Source of the DNA: Labrys sedimenti
GTDB lineage: Bacteria; Pseudomonadota; Alphaproteobacteria; Rhizobiales; Labraceae
Direction of reading: 5' to 3'
Length of the DNA: 64,000 nucleotides
NCBI RefSeq assembly: GCF_034424805.1
Contig: NZ_JAXOUF010000015.1
Span: 50,047 to 114,046, forward strand
Shown here in pieces: positions 1-8,348 of this stretch. How positions within the stretch are numbered: position 1 is the first letter of the stretch; each line of letters opens with the position of its first letter. Under the pieces are notes generated by a model. The model was not told the DNA's origin and made no database searches. It was given only the letters and a program-made list of their open reading frames with translations. The position numbers and the translations under genes are program-made.

Positions 1-957
1 TATGCCCAGGCTCTGGCGCTCAAGGACAAGGTTGCGGTCGTCCATGGCGGGATTACTTCCGCCTCGCGCGAGGCGGTCCGGCCGACCTTCGATCGCTTCA
101 AGATCCTCTACTTCTACAACACGCTTTACGAGGGTGGCGTCTGCGATCGCAACACCTTCTGCACTGGCACGACGCCGGCACAAACGGTGGAGAAACTCGT
201 CCCCTATGCGATGAAGAAATGGGGCAAGAAGGCCTACATCATCGCCGCCGACTATAATTACGGCCAGATCACCGCCAAGTGGATGACGAAATATGTCAAG
301 GACAATGGCGGAGAAGTATTGTCGATCGACTTCTTCCCGCTCGACGTCACCAATTTCGGTCCGACCATCAGCAAGATCCAGGCCGCCAAGCCGGACATCG
401 TGCTGTCGGCGCTCGTCGGCGGCAACCACACCTCCTTCTACCGGCAATGGACGTCGTCCGGCATGAAGGGGCAGATCCCGATCGCCTCCACCACTTTCGG
501 GCTGGTCAACGAACCAACCACGCTTGATGCGACCGAAAGCGAGGGCGTGCTGGGAGCATATGGCTATTTCGAGGAGCTCACGACATCCGCCAGCACAAGC
601 TACGTCAAGAAACTCAAGGATAAATATGCTGATATTCCCTATATCAGCGAGCTCGCTGCGGCGACCTATGAAGGCTTCTATTTGTGGGTTGCGGGGGTCA
701 AGGCCGCCGGTTCGATCGATCGCATGAAGGTGATCGCTGCGCTCGAAAGCGGCGTGTCCTTCGACGGCCCGAGCGGCAAGGTCGTTCTCGACCACGCCAC
801 CCATCATGCGGTGCGCAACGCCTATCTGGCCGACGTGAAGGCCAAGAAATGGTCGGTACTCGAAACCTATGAGCAGCAAAAGCCGCTGGATACGGCCGGC
901 GTCTGCGATCTGATCAAAACCCCGACCGACAACCAGCAATACATTATCAAGATCTGA
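1..957 (+). CDS. Periplasmic substrate-binding protein of a urea/amide-type ABC importer (C-terminal part)
   Basis: The frame is already open at base 1 and stops at 957, leaving about 318 C-terminal residues; the start and any signal peptide lie outside the window. The sequence fits the type I periplasmic-binding fold (Peripla_BP_6, the LivK/UrtA/AmiC group). A YEGG segment near residue 47 matches the ligand-lobe YEG motif of the binding protein at 49.2-50.5 kb. A two-lobe pattern continues with AAKPDIV and the C-terminal FDGPSGKV stretch. Two permeases and two ATPases follow on the same strand, so it should deliver the ligand to that membrane complex. Because an amidase and a urease lie downstream, a urea- or amide-like ligand is the best inference; the exact ligand cannot be read. 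Confidence 0.85.
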   Translation, partial: YAQALALKDKVAVVHGGITSASREAVRPTFDRFKILYFYNTLYEGGVCDRNTFCTGTTPAQTVEKLVPYAMKKWGKKAYIIAADYNYGQITAKWMTKYVKDNGGEVLSIDFFPLDVTNFGPTISKIQAAKPDIVLSALVGGNHTSFYRQWTSSGMKGQIPIASTTFGLVNEPTTLDATESEGVLGAYGYFEELTTSASTSYVKKLKDKYADIPYISELAAATYEGFYLWVAGVKAAGSIDRMKVIAALESGVSFDGPSGKVVLDHATHHAVRNAYLADVKAKKWSVLETYEQQKPLDTAGVCDLIKTPTDNQQYIIKI

Positions 958-1038
958 AGACGGCACCATCGCTTCGGTGCCGCGACCCGATGCGGCACCG
1001 CCTTTCGTTTGGCGAACTTGGCGGAGCCTGCCCCATTC

Positions 1039-1905
1039 ATGGAACTTGCAATCATTCTCGCGCTTGACGTGCTGAACGGCGCGGCATCCCTCGTCCTGCT
1101 CTGCCTCGGGCTGGCGATCATCTTCGGGATGATGAAGATCATCAACCTCGCTCATGGCGAGTTCGTGATGCTCGGTGCCTATGCCACCGTCATCTCCGCC
1201 AATGCCGGTGTGAACATCTGGATTGCCATGCTGGTCGTCGCGCCGGTCTTCGTCGGCCTGGTCGGTATCGTCGTCGAACGTTGTCTGATCCGCTTCCTCT
1301 ACGGTCGCCTGGTCGACACCATGCTGGCGACCTGGGGATTGAGCCTGTTCATCGTCGGTCTGGTCACCACAATCTACGGCAATACCATCAAGGGTGTTCC
1401 AACCCCCCTCGGCGGTTTTTCGATCGGGGAATACAAGTCGAGCTACTACACGCTGTTCCTGGTCGCCGCGGCGCTGATCATGCTGGCGCTGATCTTCGGC
1501 ATGCTGCGCTACACGCGTTTTGGCCTGGTTTCCCGCGCCACGATGCAGAATCCCGGCATGGCCGCGGCGCTTGGTGTCAATCCGAGCCGGATCTACATGA
1601 CGACCTTCGGCATCGGCGCGGCCATCACGGGCCTGGCAGGCGGCGTCTTGGCTCCGGTCTCCGGCGTGGTACCGACCATGGGCGCGGCCTATGTCGCCAA
1701 GGCCTTCATCACGGTGGTCGGCGGGGGGAGTGCCATTCTGGCGGGAACTGCCTCAGCCTCGGGGCTCTTCGGGCTGATCAACCAGATGGGTTCCTACCTG
1801 ACCACGCCGGTCTTCGGTGAAGTCATCCTGTTCGTATCGGCCATCATCCTTATCCGCCTGCTGCCCCAGGGCATCTCCGGCCGCTTCTTCAAGGGAAGGC
1901 TGTGA
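1039..1905 (+). CDS. Branched-chain/urea-type ABC importer permease, LivH/UrtB-like
   Basis: This 288-residue, very hydrophobic protein has the LivH/UrtB hallmark near its N-terminus (GLAIIFGMMKIINLAHGEFVM) and the late GGGSAILAGT loop typical of BPD_transp_2 permeases. It would form one half of the inner-membrane channel with the product of the next gene. I chose the ATG at 1039, with GGAG about 13 bases upstream; a TTG at 1009 would add ten polar residues that do not fit the family. Its stop overlaps the start of the next gene (TGATG), so the two are probably translationally coupled. Confidence 0.87.
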   Translation: MELAIILALDVLNGAASLVLLCLGLAIIFGMMKIINLAHGEFVMLGAYATVISANAGVNIWIAMLVVAPVFVGLVGIVVERCLIRFLYGRLVDTMLATWGLSLFIVGLVTTIYGNTIKGVPTPLGGFSIGEYKSSYYTLFLVAAALIMLALIFGMLRYTRFGLVSRATMQNPGMAAALGVNPSRIYMTTFGIGAAITGLAGGVLAPVSGVVPTMGAAYVAKAFITVVGGGSAILAGTASASGLFGLINQMGSYLTTPVFGEVILFVSAIILIRLLPQGISGRFFKGRL

Positions 1906-2948
1906 TGTCGGCAAAAGCCAAGCTATTCCTCCAATTCATCGCCCTGGCCGCCGCGATTGCAGCAACGGCAATGGCGCCGCAAGTCTTCGAAGTCTTCGAT
2001 CTCATGCAGCTGACGCTGTTCGCGGCGATGGGTGTCCTGGCACTCAGCCTCGGCTTCATCTGGGGCTTCGGCGGTATCCTGTCCTTCGGGCAGACCGCAT
2101 TCTTCGGCCTCGGTGGTTATGCCTATGCGGTCGCCGCGATCAACTATGGCGATTCCACCGGTGCCATCCTGCTGGCCATGATCGTGCCGGCGATCTTTGC
2201 CACGGTCCTGGGCTATTTCGTTTTCTATGGACGCATCAGCGACGTCTATCTGGGCGTGATTACGCTGACCGTCACGCTGATACTGTTCAACGTCGTCAAT
2301 TCGACGGCCGGTGACGAATACCGCATCGGCACGGCTCCACTCGGCGGCTTCAACGGCATGCCGTCGGTACCGACCTTCAACATGCCCTTCGATCCGCAGA
2401 CGGTGCTCGATCCGGTCCAAGGCTGGTATGCCACGGGCGGGGCGCTCATCCTGGTCTATATGTTCCTGCGTCTGCTGCTGTGGAGCCCCTTCGGGCGTGT
2501 CGCCGTCGCTGTCCGGGAAAACGAGGTTCGCGCCTCGCTGCTGGGCTACGATCCGCGCCTGATCAAGCTCGCCGTCTTTGTCGTCGGCAGCGCCATTGCC
2601 GGCCTTGCCGGCGCTCTTTACGTCAATTGGGGCGCGTTCGTCAGCCCGACGATCTTCGCCCTGTCCCTTTCGGCCGAGATCATCATCTGGGTTACGGTCG
2701 GTGGCCTTGGCACGCTGATCGGGCCGGTGGTCGGCTGCTTCCTGATTCAGTATCTCGTGGCGCAGATCGGATCGCAGCAGACCTTCAACGCCAACCTCAT
2801 TCTCGGCGTGATCCTGATCGTCTTCGTGCTGCTGCTGCCCAAGGGGCTGATCCCGGCGGTGCGCGATCTCCTCCTCCAGGCGCTGCGCGCCTTGCCGCGC
2901 CGTACGGCGTCTATCAGCGACGCCGATCAACCCGTGGAGGCCGAGTGA
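1905..2948 (+). CDS. Branched-chain/urea-type ABC importer permease, LivM/UrtC-like
   Basis: This 347-residue second membrane subunit shows the family signature GFGGILSFGQTAFFGLGGYA near residue 50, the coupling-region segment VRENEVRASLLGYD and multiple hydrophobic spans. The start ATG overlaps the preceding stop and is preceded by GGAAGG. A polar, arginine-rich tail follows the last span. It should pair with the upstream permease and the two ATPases to import the same ligand. Family membership is clear; substrate identity is inferred only from the neighbouring amidase and urease genes. Confidence 0.87.
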   Translation: MSAKAKLFLQFIALAAAIAATAMAPQVFEVFDLMQLTLFAAMGVLALSLGFIWGFGGILSFGQTAFFGLGGYAYAVAAINYGDSTGAILLAMIVPAIFATVLGYFVFYGRISDVYLGVITLTVTLILFNVVNSTAGDEYRIGTAPLGGFNGMPSVPTFNMPFDPQTVLDPVQGWYATGGALILVYMFLRLLLWSPFGRVAVAVRENEVRASLLGYDPRLIKLAVFVVGSAIAGLAGALYVNWGAFVSPTIFALSLSAEIIIWVTVGGLGTLIGPVVGCFLIQYLVAQIGSQQTFNANLILGVILIVFVLLLPKGLIPAVRDLLLQALRALPRRTASISDADQPVEAE

Positions 2949-3676
2949 TGGCAGATCTCGTTCCGCTACTGCGCACGCAAGGCCTGACCATGCGCTTCGG
3001 CGGCGTGGTGGCCGTCAATGCGGTCGACTTCACCCTCGGGGAGGTGGAGTTGCGCTGCCTGATCGGGCCCAACGGCGCCGGCAAGAGCACATTCTTCAAG
3101 ATGCTGACCGGCCAGCTGACGCCCACGTCCGGCAGCATAGCGTTCCGCGGCAGTCCGATTGCCGGCGCGCCCTCGCATGAAATCGCGCGCCTCGGCGTCG
3201 GTATCAAGACACAGGTCCCGAACGTGTTCAACGGACTGTCCGTGCGCGAGAACATCTGGCTGGCGGCACGCCGGCGCAACCCGCCAATGCGCACCAAGGC
3301 GCTGGTGGAAGAAGTATTGGACAAGATAAATCTTGCCAGGCGCGCCGATGACCTTGTGGGCCAGCTCTCGCATGGCCAGCGGCAATGGGTTGAGATCGGC
3401 ACGGTGCTGGCGGGTGAACCCGAGCTGATCCTGCTCGACGAGCCGGCAGCCGGCATGACGGACGAGGAAACGGTCCGTACCGCCGAGATCATACGCGAAA
3501 TCAACCTCACGCGCGCGCTCATCGTGGTGGAGCACGACATGCAGTTCATCAAGATGATCGCCAAGACCGTCACGGTCTTTCACCAAGGCCAGATCCTGAT
3601 GGAGGACACGATCGATGTCGTCATGCGCGACCCGCGTGTACGCGACGTCTATCTCGGCAAGAAGGTGGCCGCCTGA
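2948..3676 (+). CDS. ABC importer ATPase, LivG/UrtD-like
   Basis: This 242-residue cytoplasmic ATPase has the full motif set: Walker A GPNGAGKST near residue 40, the LSHGQRQ signature, Walker B ELILLDEPAAGM and the switch histidine in VVEHDM. The LivG/UrtD subtype is indicated by the LSHGQRQW form of the signature and by its position before a LivF-type gene. The start ATG overlaps the preceding TGA (TGATG), so I place it at 2948 although the frame is open far upstream. It should drive transport as a heterodimer with the next gene product. Confidence 0.87.
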   Translation: MADLVPLLRTQGLTMRFGGVVAVNAVDFTLGEVELRCLIGPNGAGKSTFFKMLTGQLTPTSGSIAFRGSPIAGAPSHEIARLGVGIKTQVPNVFNGLSVRENIWLAARRRNPPMRTKALVEEVLDKINLARRADDLVGQLSHGQRQWVEIGTVLAGEPELILLDEPAAGMTDEETVRTAEIIREINLTRALIVVEHDMQFIKMIAKTVTVFHQGQILMEDTIDVVMRDPRVRDVYLGKKVAA

Positions 3677-4383
3677 TGCTCGTCGTCAAGAACCTGCACG
3701 CTGCTTATGGCCGCATTCCCATCCTGACAGGCGTCAGCTTCGCGCTCCAGCCCGGTGAATATCTCGGCATTCTCGGTCACAACGGCATGGGCAAGACGAC
3801 CTTGATGCGCGCTCTCATGGGCTCTCTGCCGACCACCGCCGGCTCCGTCGCCTTCGACAACCGCGATGTAACGCGACTGGCGGCCCATGCCCGCTCGCGG
3901 CTCGGCATCGGCCTGGTACCGCAGGGGCGCGAGATCTTCCCCAGCCTCACGGTCATGGAAAACCTGCGAATGGGCCTGGCCAGCGCCAAGCGGGAAGATC
4001 CTGCGATCATCGACGACGTCCTGAGTGAATTTCCAAGGCTGGTACGTCTGCTCGACCGGCGCGGTGGTGCGCTGTCCGGGGGCGAGCAGCAATTGCTCGC
4101 CCTTGCCCGCTGCCTGTGCACGCGCCCGCGCCTTGTTCTGCTCGATGAACCGACCGAAGGCATTCAGCCCTCGATCATCGAGGAGATCATCGAGACGCTG
4201 CTCCGTCTCAAGCACAAGCACAGCATCGCCATGATCCTGGTCGAGCAGAATCTCGACTTCATCACGTCGCTTTCGCAGCGCGTCCTCACCATCCAGAAAG
4301 GGCGGATCACTGGAGAGATCAATCCCGATGATCTCAAGGACAGCGAGGCCGTCGCCACTTACGTCGGTATGACCATGAGCTAG
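3676..4383 (+). CDS. ABC importer ATPase, LivF/UrtE-like
   Basis: This 235-residue ATPase carries Walker A GHNGMGKTT near residue 34, GLVPQGREIFPSLTV after the Q loop, the LSGGEQQ signature, Walker B LVLLDEPTEGIQPS and VEQN in the switch region. The VPQGREIF and TEGIQPS forms are characteristic of the LivF/UrtE branch. The start overlaps the stop of the preceding ATPase gene. It is the last importer gene of this cluster; a 91-base gap separates it from the amidase. Confidence 0.87.
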   Translation: MLVVKNLHAAYGRIPILTGVSFALQPGEYLGILGHNGMGKTTLMRALMGSLPTTAGSVAFDNRDVTRLAAHARSRLGIGLVPQGREIFPSLTVMENLRMGLASAKREDPAIIDDVLSEFPRLVRLLDRRGGALSGGEQQLLALARCLCTRPRLVLLDEPTEGIQPSIIEEIIETLLRLKHKHSIAMILVEQNLDFITSLSQRVLTIQKGRITGEINPDDLKDSEAVATYVGMTMS

Positions 4384-4398
4384 CGACCGCGGTCTTGC

Positions 4399-4419
4399 GA
4401 GGCCATCGTCTGCGGCCTC
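4399..4419 (+). other. Short stem-loop between the importer and amidase genes
   Basis: A 6-bp inverted repeat (GAGGCC ... GGCCTC) with a 9-base loop lies in the gap after the last importer gene. It has no T-run, so it is not a clear intrinsic terminator; it might lower or process the transcript between importer and amidase. Confidence 0.3.
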
Positions 4420-4474
4420 TCCCCAATACGCTCCAAACTTCTTGATTTCCCTTGCTTGCGAGAAAGGAAAGACG

Positions 4475-5989
4475 ATGGCTATTACCCGACCGACCGCCCT
4501 GCAGATTGTCGAGGTTGCTGCCGAGCTCGGCATGACCCTGTCGGCGGAGCAGGCGGCTGGCTATCTGGCGCTGATGCAGCCCAATTTCGACGCGTACGAT
4601 ATCGTCGACGCCATGCCCGACAACGTACCCGCTGTGAAATATCCGCGTACGCCCGGTTATCGCCCCGGCCCGGACGAAAACACCTATGGCGCCTGGTACT
4701 ACAAGAGCGTGGTCAAGGGGGCCGCGCGCGGCAAGCTTGCCGGCAAGACCGTCGTGCTGAAGGACAATGTCAGCCTGGCCGGCGTGCCGATGATGAACGG
4801 CGCGTCCACGCTCGAAGGCTTCGTGCCGAGTGTCGATGCGACCATCGTGACCCGCATGCTCGATGCCGGCGCCACCATTCTCGGCAAGGCCACCTGCGAA
4901 CATTTCTGCCTGTCCGGCGGCAGCCACACCTCGGATCCCGCCCCCGTCCACAACCCCCACAAGCCCGGCTATTCGGCCGGCGGCTCATCGTCGGGCAGTG
5001 CCGCGCTGGTTGCCGCCGGCGAAGTCGACATGGCGATCGGTGGGGATCAGGGTGGATCGATCCGTATCCCCGCATCCTATTGCGGCATCTATGGCATGAA
5101 GCCGACACACGGGCTGGTGCCCTACACCGGTGTCATGCCGATCGAGACCACAATCGATCACACCGGGCCAATGACGGCGAACGTCAAGGACAACGCCTTG
5201 CTGCTTGAAGTTCTGGCCGGGGCGGACGGGCTCGATCCGCGCCAATACGCACCCAAAAAGGCGCCCTATACCCGGGCTCTCGACAGGGGCGTAAAGGGCC
5301 TGAAGATCGCAGTCCTGAAGGAGGGCTTCTCCACCGCCGGCATGCAGGCCGATGTCGTTGACAAGGTCAAGTCGGGGGCGGAGCGGTTCCGCGGCCTCGG
5401 CGCAACGGTGGAAGAAATCTCCATTCCCGAGCATCCTCTCACGGCGGCGGTGTGGCAACCGATCGGCTTGGAGGGCCTGACAGCGCAGATGATGTTGGGC
5501 AATGGCATGGGCTTCAACTGGAAGGGCCTGTACGATGTCGGCCTGATCGACGCCCATTCAGCCTGGCGCGAACGCGCAGACGATTTGTCCCCGACCCTCA
5601 AACTGTCGATGATCGTCGGCCAGTATTTCCTTACGCATTATCGCGGCCGCTACTATGGCAAGGCCCAGAATATCGCCCGCCGCATGAAAGCGGCCTATGA
5701 CGCCGCCTTTGCCTCCTACGACTTGCTGCTGATGCCCACGCTGCCGATGAAGGCTACCCCTCTTCCTGGATCCGATGCTCCGCTGGCCGAGATCGTCGCG
5801 CGTGCTTTCGAAATGATCGGGACGACCTCCCAGTTTGACGTGACCGGCCACCCGGCAATGTCGATTCCGTGCGGCTTGAGCGAAGGGCTGCCGGTCGGCC
5901 TGATGCTGGTTGCCAGGGACTATGGCGAGAGCACCATCTATCAGGCGGCGAGTGCCTTCGAATCGCTTGGCGACTGGAAGACGATGTGA
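4475..5989 (+). CDS. Amidase-signature enzyme, enantioselective-amidase type
   Basis: This 504-residue serine hydrolase has the amidase-signature core around residues 95-215: the catalytic lysine in VVLKDNV, the cis-serine region GGSSSGS and the nucleophile region GGDQGGSIRIPAS. Catalysis should run through the Ser-cisSer-Lys triad and release ammonia from a carboxamide. From memory the flanks (PMMNG, FDVTGHP, LPVGLML) resemble Rhodococcus-type enantioselective amidases more than AtzF/allophanate hydrolases. The ATG at 4475 follows GAAAGGAAAG. It lies between importer and urease genes, so it probably acts on the imported compound or an intermediate, in the cytoplasm since no signal peptide is seen. 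The substrate is unknown. Confidence 0.85.
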   Translation: MAITRPTALQIVEVAAELGMTLSAEQAAGYLALMQPNFDAYDIVDAMPDNVPAVKYPRTPGYRPGPDENTYGAWYYKSVVKGAARGKLAGKTVVLKDNVSLAGVPMMNGASTLEGFVPSVDATIVTRMLDAGATILGKATCEHFCLSGGSHTSDPAPVHNPHKPGYSAGGSSSGSAALVAAGEVDMAIGGDQGGSIRIPASYCGIYGMKPTHGLVPYTGVMPIETTIDHTGPMTANVKDNALLLEVLAGADGLDPRQYAPKKAPYTRALDRGVKGLKIAVLKEGFSTAGMQADVVDKVKSGAERFRGLGATVEEISIPEHPLTAAVWQPIGLEGLTAQMMLGNGMGFNWKGLYDVGLIDAHSAWRERADDLSPTLKLSMIVGQYFLTHYRGRYYGKAQNIARRMKAAYDAAFASYDLLLMPTLPMKATPLPGSDAPLAEIVARAFEMIGTTSQFDVTGHPAMSIPCGLSEGLPVGLMLVARDYGESTIYQAASAFESLGDWKTM

Positions 5990-5998
5990 GGTGCTGCC

Positions 5999-6340
5999 AT
6001 GGTAACGATCACGGCGATCATTCGGGTCCGCAAGGGCTCGGAGGCGGCGATGCGGCAGGCGCTTCTGGAGGTTGCTGCGCATGTGGAGGCGCACGAGCCG
6101 CGAACCGTCGGCTTTTTCGTCTCGCAAGATAGCGGCGATTCCACCCTGTTCACGACCTATGAACGTTTCGTCGATCGGGCCGCGATGGACACCCACAATG
6201 GCTCCTCGGCCGTTGCCCGCTTCTTCGCCATTGCCAATCCCCTCCTGGAGGGAAAGGTCGTGCTCGTCACCGCAGACGAAATCTCGGCGAAGGCCGACGG
6301 TGATGCGAGCAGCGTCAATGGTGGTCGGGGCTTGCTCTAA
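5999..6340 (+). CDS. Small antibiotic-biosynthesis-monooxygenase (ABM/YgiN-like) protein
   Basis: This 113-residue protein begins with a ferredoxin-like alpha/beta pattern (VTITAIIRVRKGSEAAMRQA) followed by a strand rich in TLFTTYERFVDRAAMDTH, as in ABM-domain (Dabb-like) proteins. These usually form dimeric beta-barrels and include cofactor-less monooxygenases such as YgiN. The ATG at 5999 follows GTGAGGTG, nine bases after the amidase stop, so the two are almost certainly cotranscribed. ABM proteins are not part of known urease assembly. An oxidative or binding role on the same substrate is speculation. Confidence 0.7.
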   Translation: MVTITAIIRVRKGSEAAMRQALLEVAAHVEAHEPRTVGFFVSQDSGDSTLFTTYERFVDRAAMDTHNGSSAVARFFAIANPLLEGKVVLVTADEISAKADGDASSVNGGRGLL

Positions 6341-6390
6341 GGCAGGTCCCCGACTTCAAGGACGCCCATTCCCGGCAGAGGAGATCGGCA

Positions 6391-6852
6391 TTGAGCCAGG
6401 ACAGGATCGGTCGCGTCGTCATTAGCGCCATCTTGGGCGATCGCGCCGAAGCCGCCATGGCAGCGCAGCTTCATGACATCAGTCATAACGGAGGTCTGGA
6501 AACCTTGGTGCTCGCCCCTGTCGACCTGCCGCGCCGCCGCTTCCATGCGGCGACGCAGTCCGGGACGCAGTGCTTCATTCAACTTCCGCGGGACAGCACG
6601 CTGTTCGATGGCGCGGTGATCTACCTGGAGAACAGGCGCGCAATCGTCGTGCATGTCGGCGAGCAGCGATGGCTGAGACTGCGCCCTGCCGCAGGTGCCG
6701 ATCTGGAACTTGGCTATCTCGCCGGCAATCTGCATTGGCGCGTCCGGTTCGAAGGCGGGACCCTTTTGGTGGCTCTCGATGGCCCGATCGAGTCCTACCA
6801 GGCGCGGCTGCGGGACTTTTTGGATCGAGGCAAGGTGGCGATCCTTGAGTGA
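6391..6852 (+). CDS. ureE: Urease accessory protein UreE (first urease operon)
   Basis: This 153-residue nickel metallochaperone starts at a TTG supported by AGAGGAGAT upstream. The N-terminal peptide-binding-like domain includes LPRRRFHA; the C-terminal metal-binding domain includes GYLAGNLHWRVRF, whose histidine corresponds to the conserved nickel-binding histidine at the UreE dimer interface. There is no histidine-rich tail. UreE hands nickel to UreG in the UreDFG activation complex. It opens the accessory/structural block and overlaps ureF by eight bases. Confidence 0.85.
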   Translation: MSQDRIGRVVISAILGDRAEAAMAAQLHDISHNGGLETLVLAPVDLPRRRFHAATQSGTQCFIQLPRDSTLFDGAVIYLENRRAIVVHVGEQRWLRLRPAAGADLELGYLAGNLHWRVRFEGGTLLVALDGPIESYQARLRDFLDRGKVAILE

Positions 6853-7522
6853 AATCGAAAGACTTCTGACGGCTCTCCAGTTCGGGGACGGGCAATTTCC
6901 CGCGGGCGCCTTTGCCTTTTCCTGGGGTCTCGAGTCCCTGATCGCCGACGGAGCGGTCGCCCGTGCCGATTTTCCTGCCTTTCTGCTGGCTCAGCTGACG
7001 TACCGATGGGCCTCGTTCGATCGTATCGTTGTCATCCATGCCCATGAGGCCGCCTGGGACATCGACCGATTGTGCGAGCTCGATGACTTCGTCGACGCGG
7101 CGACCACGGTGGACGCCGCCCGCCTCGGTTCGAAGCGCGCAGGCAGCGCCCTTCTGAGTACCCACCACCGGTTGGGCATCCCCAGTGCAGCTGCCTTCAG
7201 ACAGGCGGTCACGACAGGCCGCGCTGCGGGTCATCTGGCGGTGGTTCAAGGTTGCGTGCTGGCTGGCCTCGGATTGGACTGCATGACGGCATTGACGGTC
7301 AGCGCCTACTCGACCGCGTCGGCCCTTTCCACCGCGGCCATCCGGCTCGGATTGATCGGCCATCTAGATGCTCAGCGAGCCCTGCTCGCGGCCCGCCCAT
7401 ATCTATCGGACGCCATTAACCGGGAAGACGCGGATCTCGACCGCGCCTCGAGCTTCGTACCAACCGCCGACATCGCCATGATGAGGCATGCCCTCCAGAC
7501 CCAGCGGCTTTTTTCCAACTGA
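6845..7522 (+). CDS. ureF: Urease accessory protein UreF (first urease operon)
   Basis: This 225-residue, mostly helical protein is identified by the N-terminal QFGDGQFPAGAFAFSWGLE motif, the central GRAAGHLAVVQG segment and the STAAIRLGLIGH stretch, all diagnostic of UreF. UreF acts with UreD and UreG to gate nickel delivery to the urease apoprotein. I placed the start at a TTG inside the end of ureE; a GTG nine bases earlier is also possible. The C-terminus ends QRLFSN, the same ending as in the second operon's UreF. Confidence 0.84.
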   Translation: MSEIERLLTALQFGDGQFPAGAFAFSWGLESLIADGAVARADFPAFLLAQLTYRWASFDRIVVIHAHEAAWDIDRLCELDDFVDAATTVDAARLGSKRAGSALLSTHHRLGIPSAAAFRQAVTTGRAAGHLAVVQGCVLAGLGLDCMTALTVSAYSTASALSTAAIRLGLIGHLDAQRALLAARPYLSDAINREDADLDRASSFVPTADIAMMRHALQTQRLFSN

Positions 7523-7534
7523 CAAGGCAGCGCC

Positions 7535-8230
7535 ATGAATCTGTCCCCGACCGAGATCGAGCGCCTGACCATTTTCACGGCGGCCGAATATGCCCGTAGG
7601 CTGCGCACCGCGGGGATAGCTTTATCGCATCCGGAGGCCGTGGCCCTGATCGCGGACGAGATGCTGTTTTCAGCACGACGAGGCCTGACTTACGAAGTCA
7701 TCGTCGACATGGCGTCCCGGCTCCTCACCACCGACGACGTCGAACCCGGTGTCGCCTCCATGGTGGAATTCGTAGCGGTCGAAGCGAGCTTCTCCGAAGG
7801 TACCAAGATGGTGATCGTTTTTCGGCCGATCCAGCCGGGACACAAGCCGGTGGCCGATCCGCTCGAGCCCGGCGAACTCATCGTGCCGGACGGCGATATC
7901 GAACTCAATGAAGGCCGGGCCGCCATCACAATCGAGGTTCTCAACACGGGCGACCGCGATATCCAGGTCCGCAGCCACAGCCATTTTTTCGAAACCAACA
8001 GGGCCTTGGACTTCGACCGAGCGGCGGCCTTCGGTTACCGGCTCGACGTGCGATCGGGAGGCGGGGAGCGGTTCGAGCCCGGCCTGCGCAAGACCGTCAC
8101 GCTCGTCCCCATGGCGGGTGCCCGCATTGTCAGGGGCGAAGCCGGCTTGACCAATGGCCCGCTGGACGATCCGGACGTTCGGCAGCGGGCTTTCGCAGCG
8201 GCAAGCAGTCTCGGCTATCGCGGCATCTAG
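7535..8230 (+). CDS. ureAB: Fused urease gamma/beta subunit UreAB (first urease operon)
   Basis: This 231-residue fusion has a gamma domain at about 1-103 (LSPTEIERLTIFTAAE, ALIADEML) and a beta domain at about 113-215 (GDIELNEG, NTGDRDIQVRSHSHFFETN, RFEPG). Fused subunits of this kind are known in several actinobacteria and rhizobia, and analogously in Helicobacter UreA. The canonical beta motif VGSHYHFFE is altered to VRSHSHFFE here. It should form the heterotrimer of (UreAB-UreC)3 with the next gene. The ATG at 7535 lies 13 bases after ureF. Confidence 0.88.
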   Translation: MNLSPTEIERLTIFTAAEYARRLRTAGIALSHPEAVALIADEMLFSARRGLTYEVIVDMASRLLTTDDVEPGVASMVEFVAVEASFSEGTKMVIVFRPIQPGHKPVADPLEPGELIVPDGDIELNEGRAAITIEVLNTGDRDIQVRSHSHFFETNRALDFDRAAAFGYRLDVRSGGGERFEPGLRKTVTLVPMAGARIVRGEAGLTNGPLDDPDVRQRAFAAASSLGYRGI

Positions 8231-8266
8231 AGCAAAACGCGTTCAAACGGACAAGCCGTTTTGCTC
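8230..8266. repeat. Palindromic intergenic element between ureAB and ureC
   Basis: Perfect 10-bp arms GAGCAAAACG and CGTTTTGCTC flank a 17-base loop, directly at the ureAB stop codon. The sequence belongs to the mosaic palindromes that are common between genes in rhizobial genomes. No T-run follows, so it is more likely an RNA-stabilising or processing hairpin than a terminator. The remaining bases up to the ureC start hold only the ureC ribosome-binding site. Confidence 0.6.
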
Positions 8267-8348
8267 ATCGTTCCTATCGTCTTTGCGACTTTCGCGAATC
8301 CGGCAAGGCGCAAGGTGCTTCAGGCTTCAACCCACCAGGCGGACCATC

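Noticed and set aside
8154..8348. A longer N-terminus for the first ureC
   Set aside because: The extra residues do not fit UreC; the ATG at 8349 has a ribosome-binding site and gives the standard start.
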